Source: Ruegeria atlantica
Lineage (GTDB): Bacteria > Pseudomonadota > Alphaproteobacteria > Rhodobacterales > Rhodobacteraceae
Direction: 5' to 3'
Length of the DNA: 64,000 bases
NCBI RefSeq assembly: GCF_013032505.1
Contig: NZ_WQCG01000002.1
Span: 310,001 to 374,000, forward strand
The notes under the pieces were generated by a model. The model searched no databases. It was not told the origin of the DNA and saw nothing but the letters and a program-made list of their open reading frames with translations. How positions within the stretch are numbered: position 1 is the stretch's first letter; every line of letters begins with the position of its first letter. A program made the translations under genes and the position numbers. Of this stretch, positions 28,115 to 36,611 are shown piece by piece.

Positions 28115-28117
28115 CAA

Positions 28118-29170
28118 TCAGGAATCCCGCCAGTCAAAGCCATCGTCGCAGAATGCGGCAAAGCGAACTGATGTTTCGCTGATGCGGATCAGGTCTCCAC
28201 TGGATAGCGCAACGGTGCTGAGAACCGGCTTGCCGTTTAGGCGAACCAGGTTCGCCTTACCGCCGTGTCCCAGATAACATTTGCGGTCTTCGGGGTCATA
28301 GGCAATCACCGCATGGTTGCTGCGGGAAATGCCGGTGTCTCCAAAATCCAGCTGAATGGCCTGATCGTCATTGCGACCAATCTGCATCAAGCCTTCGGTC
28401 AGCGTTATGCTCGCACCACGACCAGGGCCGCCGGTGACGACCAGCCAACCAACCGGGAACGATTGCTCGGCATTGTCTGTTTTTGCCGCAGGTTCTGCCG
28501 TTTCGATGAGGTCCTGCACATGTGTGTCAGCGCGTTCGAAGCCCAGGAAGGTTGTCTTGACGCGGCCGCGGCGATCTTCGGGGGCCGCGGACTGTGCCAC
28601 CGGTGCGACTTCAACCTGTGATTCTTCGGCGACCGGTTCTTCTGAAACCGGCTCTGCGATGGACTCTGGTTCCGCGATGGGTTCGTCTGCAACGATTTCT
28701 ACAATCTGTTCCGGCTCGGGGTCTTCGACTTGAAGCATCTCGTGCTCGACCACCTCTTCGGTAACCGCTTCGGCGTCTTCTTCTGTCGCCACTTCAGCGA
28801 CTTCTTCAACCGCTGAGTGCAGTGTCAAAACAGTTTCAGTTTCGGGCTCGGGCGTCTCGTCCACCACGTCCTGAACTTCTGCTATGACCTCTGCGACGAC
28901 GATATCATCTTCGGTTTCAGCAGTGTCTGCTGCTTCATCCTCAGAGAAATCCGGCATCTTTTCTTCAGGCACCAGCTCGTCAGTTTCTTCGTAGTTGTCC
29001 GAAGACATATTGCCACCCGCCAGAGCTGCGCGCAGGGCATTGAAGTCGGCGATTGGCTCGGCCTTTTCCGCCTCTGGAGTTGCGGCTTCCGCTACTTCTT
29101 CGGCCTCAGTTTCTTTTGGTTTGCCGGCACCTTCGAGAAGCCGGCTAAGAGGGCTTTTGTATTTGAACAT
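28118..29170 (-). CDS. FHA-domain protein with a long acidic N-terminal region
   Basis: A 350-residue cytoplasmic protein. Residues about 15-240 are low in complexity and strongly acidic (Glu, Ala, Val, Asp). Residues about 241-350 form a forkhead-associated domain with IGRN at 264-267, SRSNH at 282-286 and LNGKP at 311-315, the phosphothreonine-binding elements. Its likely role is to read or bridge phosphorylated partners of the adjacent kinase. ATG 29170 (MFKYKSPLSRLLEG) is chosen; a GTG at 29197 is in frame but less convincing. The MFKYKSPLSRLL start may be a docking or membrane-contact segment. Confidence 0.88.
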   Translation of the reverse strand: MFKYKSPLSRLLEGAGKPKETEAEEVAEAATPEAEKAEPIADFNALRAALAGGNMSSDNYEETDELVPEEKMPDFSEDEAADTAETEDDIVVAEVIAEVQDVVDETPEPETETVLTLHSAVEEVAEVATEEDAEAVTEEVVEHEMLQVEDPEPEQIVEIVADEPIAEPESIAEPVSEEPVAEESQVEVAPVAQSAAPEDRRGRVKTTFLGFERADTHVQDLIETAEPAAKTDNAEQSFPVGWLVVTGGPGRGASITLTEGLMQIGRNDDQAIQLDFGDTGISRSNHAVIAYDPEDRKCYLGHGGKANLVRLNGKPVLSTVALSSGDLIRISETSVRFAAFCDDGFDWRDS

Positions 29171-29376
29171 GGTGTCGACACCTTTTATTCTTGGCACAGG
29201 ACATCTGTCCTGTGGGGCTGCTTCTTACCTCTGTGCGAAGTTGCACAACGGCACGGATAGTTGGGATAACAAAGACACTTTCTACTTCCGCGACGGGCCG
29301 GTTCCCGTCAGGGGTACCAAACAAGGCACTACCCTCAGCAAACACACACTGGCAGATCATTTAGGAACCGGTCAGA

Positions 29377-31563
29377 TTACTCCTGCGCTAGTGGCATGTC
29401 AGCAGTCGTCGCGACCCCGTTGCGCAAAATGCTAAAGCGGGCCTGAGGCTGGTTTTCGGATACGAGCCCGGCCAGCAAGACTTCCAGACTTTCCGAACCA
29501 TCAATGCTCGTGCCCGAATTCGTCTCTGCGACTAGGATATCGCCTGCCTGCAAGTTGCCTGCCGCCTCTGGCGGAACCGAGGTCAGAACTGTTTTCCACC
29601 CGGTGCCGTCTTTGTTTTGAATTGCGAAAACATAGCCGTTTTCCAGGCCCAGCACCCGCATCGCGGGCAGCGCCAACAATCCGTTCTGTGGGCGGGTTTC
29701 GCCCAATGTACGATAGCGGGCCGAGACACGAATGTAGCCGTCCGGGTCTACGTTCAGATCGTTCAGAACCTGAGCGGCAAATGTCGTGTCCGCCTGCACG
29801 GGCTTGCCGTTCAGAGTAAAGATGGTTGCGCCACGTTTGACCCATTCACCTACAATTGCCGGGTCCATGTCCTGGTCGACGCCAGTAACTGCGATCACGT
29901 TGCCAGTTGAAGCCCGACGTCGTGAAGTCTGAAACGGGATGTCCACGTCCCAATGCGAAAATGCAGTCTGTTGTTCTGCCAAGTTTACCGGCTTTTGTTC
30001 TTCCAGGTTTACAGGTTCCGCGGGAACAAGTGGCGTAGGCTCGACTGTAGCGGCTTCAGCCGTTTCCGTTGCCCCAGCGTCTTCCTGGTCCGTTGCAATC
30101 GGTTCTTCTTGCGCCTGCTCGATAGGCTCTGGAGTGGCTTCGACCTCAACCGGTGCGGGCTCAGTAGGTTCTGGCGCCGGCTCCGCAATAGCTGCAGTCA
30201 CCTGCTCGACCGTTTCCTGCTCGGGTGTTTCGACTGCGGCGACTTCTTCCGCTGTTTCCGTCGTTACGGGTGATTGGGTCGATACGGTGTCTTCACCCGG
30301 AGTATCTTTCCCGGACATAAAGAAGAACCCACCGGCCGCCAAAGCGGCCACCACAGCCACACCCGCAACTACCTTGCCGGCACCGCTGGAACCGCTTTTG
30401 ACCACAGTGTCTACTGCAACGGCGGCTTCTTCTTTTGCGGTGAACGTAGCAAGCCCCTCGTCGTTCTTATCCTCATTGCCCAGTGCAATGTCTGTGTTAC
30501 CGGCCAGCAAAGCGGTGACGACGGCTTCGGCGTTCTCGCTTTCCGCCTTGATCCTGGCTTTTTCTTCTTCTTCGTCTTTTTGGTCCATCGCAACGATCAC
30601 CGACACCGGCCGGTAATCGAAGCTGTCGAACATTACGCTGGGCCCACGGAACATACGCAGCCAATCCAGTGCGGTCTGCAGGCGATCCGTTGAGTGAACT
30701 TCCATAGCCTTGTCGATGGCTTCAAGGAACCCTTCGGGATAGCCTTCGAAGCGTCCGGCCAGTGGAGTGTAGGGGTCCTGCTGGCTGTTGTTGAAGGCGT
30801 TCAGGCGGGTTTGGCCGTCGATCGGACGTTCGCCACTGATTGCGTGATAGAGCGTCGCCGCAAGAACATAAAGGTCACTGCTTGGCCCTTGCTCAGCGCC
30901 GCGCACGTAAAATTCGTGCGGTGAATACCCGTCCTTGATGACCCGCAGTGTCATCAGTGCAGCAGATTGGTGCGCAGCCTGTTCGCGCGCAGCACCAAAG
31001 TCGATCAGAACCGGATCGCCGTTTTCGTCTATTAGGATGTTGTCGGGCGAAATGTCCCTATGCAGCATGCCGCTTTGGTGGATGAAAGACACCGCCGACA
31101 GCATTTTTTCCGTGACCTGAACGATAAAGTCGGGGCCAGCCTTGTTTTCGGGGTTCTCGACATAGTCCAACAGATCGCAGCCGCGGATGTAGTTCATCGC
31201 GATATAGGCTGTCTCGTTGTCTTCGAAGACCTGATGTACGTCTACAATGTTGGGGTGCACCAAACGGGCGTGATTGCGCGCCTCGAGGATAAACAGGTCG
31301 ATGATCGCGCGCAGGTCGTCTTTGTAACCCGGTTCAACCGGTTCAACCAAGTCGCCATTGCGACGGCAAAGGGCACCAGGATAGCACTCTTTAATCACCA
31401 CCTCGCGTTCCAGGCTGTCACGCGCAAGATAGGTGATCCCAAACCCGCCATTGCTGATAAAACGCAGGATTTCATACTGCCCGCGCAACAGCTTGGCGCC
31501 GGGTTGAAGTCCTTCAATTTTCGGTTCGTCGTGCGTCGCGCCGACGGCCTGGTTGTGGCTCAT
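29377..31563 (-). CDS. Transmembrane Ser/Thr protein kinase with a periplasmic PDZ-like region
   Basis: A 728-residue eukaryotic-like kinase. The kinase domain spans about 30-300: glycine loop ISNGGFGITY, ATP lysine K58 (VIKE), catalytic loop HRDISPDN with D170 and N175, and D188 in DFG. A charged linker leads to one membrane segment at about 397-416, then a Pro/Glu/Ala/Thr-rich stretch (420-540). The C-terminal part (about 555-728) has two segments resembling PDZ modules, for example AAGNLQAGDILVAE. The kinase is inside the cell and the C-terminus is periplasmic. With the PP2C and FHA genes it makes a complete signalling set; targets are probably the GTPases or the acidic proteins of the locus. 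Confidence 0.92.
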   Translation of the reverse strand: MSHNQAVGATHDEPKIEGLQPGAKLLRGQYEILRFISNGGFGITYLARDSLEREVVIKECYPGALCRRNGDLVEPVEPGYKDDLRAIIDLFILEARNHARLVHPNIVDVHQVFEDNETAYIAMNYIRGCDLLDYVENPENKAGPDFIVQVTEKMLSAVSFIHQSGMLHRDISPDNILIDENGDPVLIDFGAAREQAAHQSAALMTLRVIKDGYSPHEFYVRGAEQGPSSDLYVLAATLYHAISGERPIDGQTRLNAFNNSQQDPYTPLAGRFEGYPEGFLEAIDKAMEVHSTDRLQTALDWLRMFRGPSVMFDSFDYRPVSVIVAMDQKDEEEEKARIKAESENAEAVVTALLAGNTDIALGNEDKNDEGLATFTAKEEAAVAVDTVVKSGSSGAGKVVAGVAVVAALAAGGFFFMSGKDTPGEDTVSTQSPVTTETAEEVAAVETPEQETVEQVTAAIAEPAPEPTEPAPVEVEATPEPIEQAQEEPIATDQEDAGATETAEAATVEPTPLVPAEPVNLEEQKPVNLAEQQTAFSHWDVDIPFQTSRRRASTGNVIAVTGVDQDMDPAIVGEWVKRGATIFTLNGKPVQADTTFAAQVLNDLNVDPDGYIRVSARYRTLGETRPQNGLLALPAMRVLGLENGYVFAIQNKDGTGWKTVLTSVPPEAAGNLQAGDILVAETNSGTSIDGSESLEVLLAGLVSENQPQARFSILRNGVATTADMPLAQE

Positions 31564-31901
31564 TTCTTTCCGCCCGTTCTAATCGTTTTGCGGCTTTACT
31601 TAACTGGGCTTACAGCCCGCGAACTCACAACCAAACACAACCGCAGGACACTCATGAACGTTAGACGTTTCAAATTTGACATTATTGGGGCCGCCTGATG
31701 GCTTCACTAAGAACCCAGTGCCGTGAAAATCTATATATTGTGTTAGGACTGTGGTATTCTACTGCATATTGAATAGCAGGCGGTAAAATTTGCGGACTGA
31801 GTGCCTGTTTTTTACGTATTGGGCATCAAATCCGAAACAATACACCCGCGATTCTAAAGGCTTCGAATCGCCGTGCACGGCTCAATTAAAACGGGTGGAG
31901 G
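31564..31901. other. 338-bp gap between the kinase gene and the GTPase operon
   Basis: Relatively AT-rich; I see no convincing reading frame or RNA gene. On the minus strand it should hold the kinase promoter and the 3' end of the GTPase operon. No strong terminator hairpin is visible, so read-through from the GTPase genes is possible. Confidence 0.5.
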
Positions 31902-33188
31902 TCAGGTTCCGGTTTTTGGCTGAACGGAATCGACGCGGCTGCCGGCCCAGGCGAGGTTGTCGCTGAGCTGTGCGAGGATGCTGATCGCATCCTTGAGGGG
32001 GGCGTCACCACTTTCGAATTGCAGTAGCAAAAGAAGATCCGTTGCCTTTTCGAACTCACCAGGAATCCAGTCAGCTTCGGCCGCGATTTCGCCCCCTTGC
32101 TCAAGACGCTCTGCAAAGTCTTCGACGATTTCCTGACAGCTGTTCAGGAATGCGGCGGGTTCGATATCCGATGTTTCGCGCAAGTCGTCATAGATACTTG
32201 CAATAGCCGCCAGCCAATCTTCGAGGATCGGATTTTCCAGAGGGGGAAGGGCGGATTCCAGAGTAGCATGAATCGAGGGTGTTTCGACTGGCGTCGGCTC
32301 AGGGTCGTGCATATTCTGGCTGGATAGAAATGGAAGAAACTCCTGCTCGATATCCTTTCTGGCAGCTTCCAAATCTTTCAAACGCCGTTCCGACGCGACT
32401 TGCAGGACCTGTTCGGCAAGGTTTTGTCCGCCGCAGGTCTCCCACAAATCGAAATCAGGTTCGGGCTCTTGCGCCATAGCCTTGACGGCCACCGGCGTGC
32501 CGATGGGCACGACCGAGCGGAAAAATTCGCCTTTTTCCTTTTCCAGCCGGTTCAGAACACGGTCCAATGCATCACGAACCGGAGGAAGGTCCGTGTGGGT
32601 CACTGCCAACAAACTGTTTGAGCGCAACTCTTGCGGAACTTGTGCCCAAAGGTGGCGTTCTGTCTCTCGCCAGGCGTTTGTTCCGTTAGTGCACCATATG
32701 GCGCAATCGACATAGGACAAAAGTTCCAGGGTGGATTTGTAGGTATCGTCCAGCGCGCCAGTTCCAGGCAGATCAAACAGAGAAATTTCCTGCAGGGCCG
32801 GAGTATTCAGCCCGACCGAGATAAAGTCCGGATTATCGGCCGCAGCTTTTTCCAAAGCGATGCCAGAATAGACTTTGGGTTCCTTGTCCCACCAGCCAAC
32901 TGTGGTTTCCGGTGTATCCGAATACGCAACAATGACCAATGGCAGTTTCAGATGCTGAGGACCCGTGGGTAGAATATCCGCCCCGGCCAGCATGTTGGCG
33001 AGACTGGATTTCCCGGCCCCGAATTCCCCGGCGAAACCGATATTGACCGCGTTCGAAAGCCGTTCGGCATGAAACAAGGCGCGTTCGCGCATCTTGTCCA
33101 GACCTGCCTCTGACGGCAGGTTTTCGGTGGCGGTCAGGAAGCGTTCAAGCTTGCGTACTTCCTGTTCGGTTCCGGGAAATTCAATCAT
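31902..33188 (-). CDS. Dynamin-like GTPase, short form
   Basis: A 428-residue dynamin-superfamily GTPase with P-loop GEFGAGKSS at 54-62, G3 DLPG at 139-142 and G4 THTD at 197-200. The segment NAWRETERHLW near 171-181 recurs in the 573-residue GTPase of this operon (TQAWRETERATW), so these two form one subfamily. The C-terminal 190 residues are acidic and probably helical, with no obvious membrane paddle. It is the last gene of the seven-gene operon and overlaps the preceding GTPase by ATGA. It may act with that GTPase as a pair. Confidence 0.87.
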   Translation of the reverse strand: MIEFPGTEQEVRKLERFLTATENLPSEAGLDKMRERALFHAERLSNAVNIGFAGEFGAGKSSLANMLAGADILPTGPQHLKLPLVIVAYSDTPETTVGWWDKEPKVYSGIALEKAAADNPDFISVGLNTPALQEISLFDLPGTGALDDTYKSTLELLSYVDCAIWCTNGTNAWRETERHLWAQVPQELRSNSLLAVTHTDLPPVRDALDRVLNRLEKEKGEFFRSVVPIGTPVAVKAMAQEPEPDFDLWETCGGQNLAEQVLQVASERRLKDLEAARKDIEQEFLPFLSSQNMHDPEPTPVETPSIHATLESALPPLENPILEDWLAAIASIYDDLRETSDIEPAAFLNSCQEIVEDFAERLEQGGEIAAEADWIPGEFEKATDLLLLLQFESGDAPLKDAISILAQLSDNLAWAGSRVDSVQPKTGT

Positions 33189-35227
33189 TCCGCAGCCTCT
33201 GCTAATTTCTTGCGGGCGTTACTGCCGCCAAACACCGCATCCAGATCATCTGCGACACGTTGCGCCTGATCGAATGCCGCCTGTGCTTCCGCACGAACAT
33301 TGGTTTGGCCGGATCCGACGCGTTGTTCAAGATGTCCGGCCAACAATGCCAGATAGTGGTCAAGAACGGTGTTCAGACGTTCCAGCAGATCTGTACGTGC
33401 TGTGTCCACCAGATCGTCCCCGATCATTTCGAACTCTTGAACGATCATACGCTCGGCCCGCGCGACGACACTTTTGCGCGAGATCAGACGGGACAGCCAA
33501 CTGACGCGCAATTCCACGGTAATGCCCCGCGTAAGCGCGGTGGTGTCTGGGCGGAACCAACGAACCGCACTGGTATTCATCCGACTGTCGGCCGGGTCCT
33601 GCCAGCCGGGCAGGGCGCGAAGGGCGGCATTGCTGTTCATGTCTATGGCGTAAAGTTCGCTGAGCATCCGCTGTCGGACCACTTGAGTTGCACCCTGAAC
33701 CAGTTCGCGCATGCGATCCCGCAGTGGTGAAAAGTTCAGCTCGGTGTCACCGCCTTTGGCCAACAGGGGTGACGCGCCATTCGGCCCCCGGACAACCGCG
33801 GAAACAGCCTCTGACACAGTGTCATCCATAACCCCGCGAAGATTGGCCAACACATCATCCATGTCGTCGATGATCTCAGTGGTTTTTTGCGAAACCAGAG
33901 TGCGCAGTTCGGCCAGTGTTTTATCATTTTCACTGCCGCTGGTCAGATCAGCAGAGTTTTCATCATCAATCGCGCGCAGATGGGCCTTGGAGCGTTCAAG
34001 CTCACCTTGGGCAAAGCTGTTAAGGTGCTGCCAAGCCATCTTGAGCTGTTCGTCACGCGGCCCTTGAGTCAAAGCATGGGTAACGTGACGGCGCAGATCG
34101 GGCAGACCGGAGGCAATCATTGCCGCAAAGCGCAGAACACCCTCGCGACTGATCGGGCCGGGGCCTTGCTTGATCTCCTCAACACCGTCCAGATACTGTT
34201 TCATCTGCTCGGGGTGGGCGCGCAGCCAGGCCAGAACATGATCGTGGTTCACTCCGGTATCGTCACCGGTCAGCGCATAGTGAGCCCATTGGGCGCTGCC
34301 CATAAGAACGTCGATGTTTGAGTTGCCCAGTGCTTTTTCAAGGCCTTCCAAAACATCCGTTCGGACTTTTCCAGCGTCTTCGGCTCCGCCGCCCAACTCG
34401 TCTACGCGGTTGATGAACACGACGATCTGTCCCAGTTCCAGAGCCTGCATCAGACGGAACAGCTTCAGATCCGCCCGTGAAAGGGCCTGATGCGCAGATA
34501 AAACCACAACAAAGAAATCGGATTCTTTGAGATACTGGCGCGAGATTTCTTCGCGGATCAGCAGAGGGTCGTTGACGCCGGGCGTGTCTGTGACGGTCAG
34601 CGGGAACGGAAAGTGGCCGATGTCAAAGTACACCTCGGCCTTGCGCGTGATGTCGCTGTACAATCCCCGATCGGAACCGGGATCATATTCCTCGCTGTCG
34701 GTCGGATCGTCGCCGGCGCAAACATAACGGGCCAGATCGTCCGAGTTCAGATGCTCCAGATCGTGGTGTTGGCCGAGCAACTGCTCGTAACTATCGCCCA
34801 ATCGCAGTTGGGCGCGGGTTTTCATCGCGTCGACCTGCTCTTCGATCATTTCGCGCTTATAACTGTCCTCGTCATCGGGGAACATATTGCGCAGTTCTTC
34901 GCCCTCGGCGATCAACGCCTGCCACTGACGGTTATCGAAGAAATGGAATTCGGCCCCTTCGGTCCGACCCGAGGGGTGACCGAAATGCATATCGGTGATC
35001 ACGGTTGTCCAAGGATTCACGTCCGAAGGTAGGTATTCTGCCTGCCCAGTGAACCCGTTGATAAGGCGGGACTTACCAGCCTTGATCTGCCCGACAAATG
35101 CGATTGACGGTTTCAGATTGGATAGATCGCCTACAATGCGCGAAATAAACTGGCGGGTCTCGTCATTGCTGACCCCGTTCATATCTTCGGCTATTCGAAT
35201 TAACTCACGACGGTTACTTTCACTCAT
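33185..35227 (-). CDS. Dynamin-like GTPase, long form
   Basis: A 680-residue dynamin-like protein. From ATG 35227 the P-loop GQIKAGKS is at 46-53, SDVNPWT (switch I) at 68-74, DTPG at 214-217 and NRVD at 273-276. The rest is long and mostly helical, as expected for a dynamin stalk. A basic, Trp/Arg-rich segment near 560-590 (ELRVSWLSRLISRKS) could contact membrane. ATG 35227 (MSESNRRE) is preferred to an in-frame start nine codons upstream because GGG lies at a suitable spacing. It shares switch I and overall plan with the 670-residue GTPase of the same operon. Confidence 0.88.
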   Translation of the reverse strand: MSESNRRELIRIAEDMNGVSNDETRQFISRIVGDLSNLKPSIAFVGQIKAGKSRLINGFTGQAEYLPSDVNPWTTVITDMHFGHPSGRTEGAEFHFFDNRQWQALIAEGEELRNMFPDDEDSYKREMIEEQVDAMKTRAQLRLGDSYEQLLGQHHDLEHLNSDDLARYVCAGDDPTDSEEYDPGSDRGLYSDITRKAEVYFDIGHFPFPLTVTDTPGVNDPLLIREEISRQYLKESDFFVVVLSAHQALSRADLKLFRLMQALELGQIVVFINRVDELGGGAEDAGKVRTDVLEGLEKALGNSNIDVLMGSAQWAHYALTGDDTGVNHDHVLAWLRAHPEQMKQYLDGVEEIKQGPGPISREGVLRFAAMIASGLPDLRRHVTHALTQGPRDEQLKMAWQHLNSFAQGELERSKAHLRAIDDENSADLTSGSENDKTLAELRTLVSQKTTEIIDDMDDVLANLRGVMDDTVSEAVSAVVRGPNGASPLLAKGGDTELNFSPLRDRMRELVQGATQVVRQRMLSELYAIDMNSNAALRALPGWQDPADSRMNTSAVRWFRPDTTALTRGITVELRVSWLSRLISRKSVVARAERMIVQEFEMIGDDLVDTARTDLLERLNTVLDHYLALLAGHLEQRVGSGQTNVRAEAQAAFDQAQRVADDLDAVFGGSNARKKLAEAAE

Positions 35228-35293
35228 ACTTTTACCCTGGGTACTTGCAATCACAGATTGAATTAGTCGAAAAATTGAATGTTACGGGCGCAT

Positions 35294-36154
35294 TCATTGG
35301 GAATGCTCCGTCAGAGATGTCCACAGATTCACTATGGCTCCAAGTTTGCGGGCCTCATGAACTACCATGGAGAATTCTTTGCCATCATTCATGACAGCCA
35401 ATCCGGAACGTTTGCCTCCGGAAGGGCGCATAACGATCAGTTGTGGATGATCCAGAGCGCTGGCTGTGTCATCATCCCAGCCTGAAAGGTCACGGGCGAA
35501 TTGCGCCAATAAGGTATGATCGGCATGCAATGACTGATCTTCAGCGCAATCGCCATCCGACTGAATCAATTCCCCGTTCGGGGCTTTGGCCTGGATGCGG
35601 CCAACGGCCAAACGTTGGCTGCCTTGGTAGAACAAGCCGACCAAGCCGTCCGTATCGTCCTCAGATTCCACGTCGACATTAGGCTCGGTGGTGTCTGGAA
35701 CAACGGATATGACGGGTTCTGCGGGCATTTCGATCGTCGTGCAGGCTTTGGCAATTTCGCTGAACGTGATGCCTACATCGTCCGCTTCAAGCATGGTGTC
35801 CGGTCGCAGCGAGATCATGCTAAGCGGCGCAGGTGCCGCGGCAATATCGGTTACCAGTTGCGCCAACTGGCCAGCCAGCGCTTCTCGCTGTTCGGTTTCA
35901 AAGTCCGGCGCAACGCCGGATCGGACGCGAAAAACGTCGGTAACCCGAGAGCTGTTAACCTCAATCGCGAGGCAATCGCCATTGGCCGCCGTGAACTCCA
36001 GCCGACGTGGTAAAACAGTACCACGGATGGATTGCAGCACCCTATCGCGACGCTCAACGGCCGTGTCACCCGAAAGCGCAACGGCAGGTTCCAGCCGTGC
36101 AACCGATGATCGCCCGATATCCTCGAGCAGGTCGAGTATGTCTGTATCCATCAT
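35294..36154 (-). CDS. Unrecognised 286-residue protein in the GTPase operon
   Basis: I do not recognise a family. The protein is soluble and acidic in the middle (EPNVDVESEDDTDG near residue 165). The first 95 residues include a strand-like LPRRLEFTAANGDCLAIEV, which loosely resembles VSLRTRSGRRYLL in the small first protein of the operon. The C-terminal 45 residues (GLAVMNDGKEFSMVVHEARKL) look like a small alpha/beta unit. It lies between the Roadblock-like gene and a long GTPase gene, so it is probably a partner or adaptor of the GTPases. Confidence 0.7.
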   Translation of the reverse strand: MMDTDILDLLEDIGRSSVARLEPAVALSGDTAVERRDRVLQSIRGTVLPRRLEFTAANGDCLAIEVNSSRVTDVFRVRSGVAPDFETEQREALAGQLAQLVTDIAAAPAPLSMISLRPDTMLEADDVGITFSEIAKACTTIEMPAEPVISVVPDTTEPNVDVESEDDTDGLVGLFYQGSQRLAVGRIQAKAPNGELIQSDGDCAEDQSLHADHTLLAQFARDLSGWDDDTASALDHPQLIVMRPSGGKRSGLAVMNDGKEFSMVVHEARKLGAIVNLWTSLTEHSQ

Positions 36155-36177
36155 GCCGTGACCCCCTCTGGTCCCGT

Positions 36178-36579
36178 CTAAACTGCGGCCGCGACCGGCC
36201 CCAAACTGAGATGCGATTTTGTCAGTGCCAATCCTACATTCGCGCTGTTGCGACAGATGTAGCAGACTACGTGATCCGGATAGGCCTCTGTCCTCAAAAA
36301 TATGTTCAGCCGATCCCCTGAAAACACAGCGATTTCCCCAAACCCCGGATTTTCAGCATCGGCATTCCCCGATTGCCGCAGCAATGTTTCAAAAGCACCG
36401 ACACCGCCGCCTTGAAACAGGTTCGCCACCGCAAGAGCGAGACTGTCCAGCACCTTTGCGTCCTCTTGATCGGTAATGCTGGTCCCCAATAACATCCCTG
36501 TTTCCATGTCGACGTACCCGGCTGCAACGCAGTCGGGTATCGTTTCCATCGCGGATTTCAGTGCGGCTTCGATAGACAT
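36178..36579 (-). CDS. Roadblock/LC7-like small protein
   Basis: A 133-residue protein whose pattern fits the Roadblock/LC7 (MglB) fold. A first helix precedes AAGYVDMETGMLLG; a helix (AKVLDSLALAVANLF) follows; then come the strands GEIAVFSGDRLNIFLR and HVVCYICRNSANVGLAL. Roadblock proteins often bind or regulate small GTPases, which suits a position between dynamin-like GTPase genes. The assignment rests on predicted secondary structure and weak motif likeness, not on strong identity. Confidence 0.6.
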   Translation of the reverse strand: MSIEAALKSAMETIPDCVAAGYVDMETGMLLGTSITDQEDAKVLDSLALAVANLFQGGGVGAFETLLRQSGNADAENPGFGEIAVFSGDRLNIFLRTEAYPDHVVCYICRNSANVGLALTKSHLSLGPVAAAV

Positions 36580-36611
36580 CGGGTGTCCCGTCCTTCTACC
36601 TTGGTTTCACG

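Noticed and set aside
29939-30616. A 225-codon Ser/Ala/Thr-rich plus-strand frame
   Set aside because: It is the complement of the Pro/Glu/Ala-rich linker of the kinase gene; composition is an antisense artefact.
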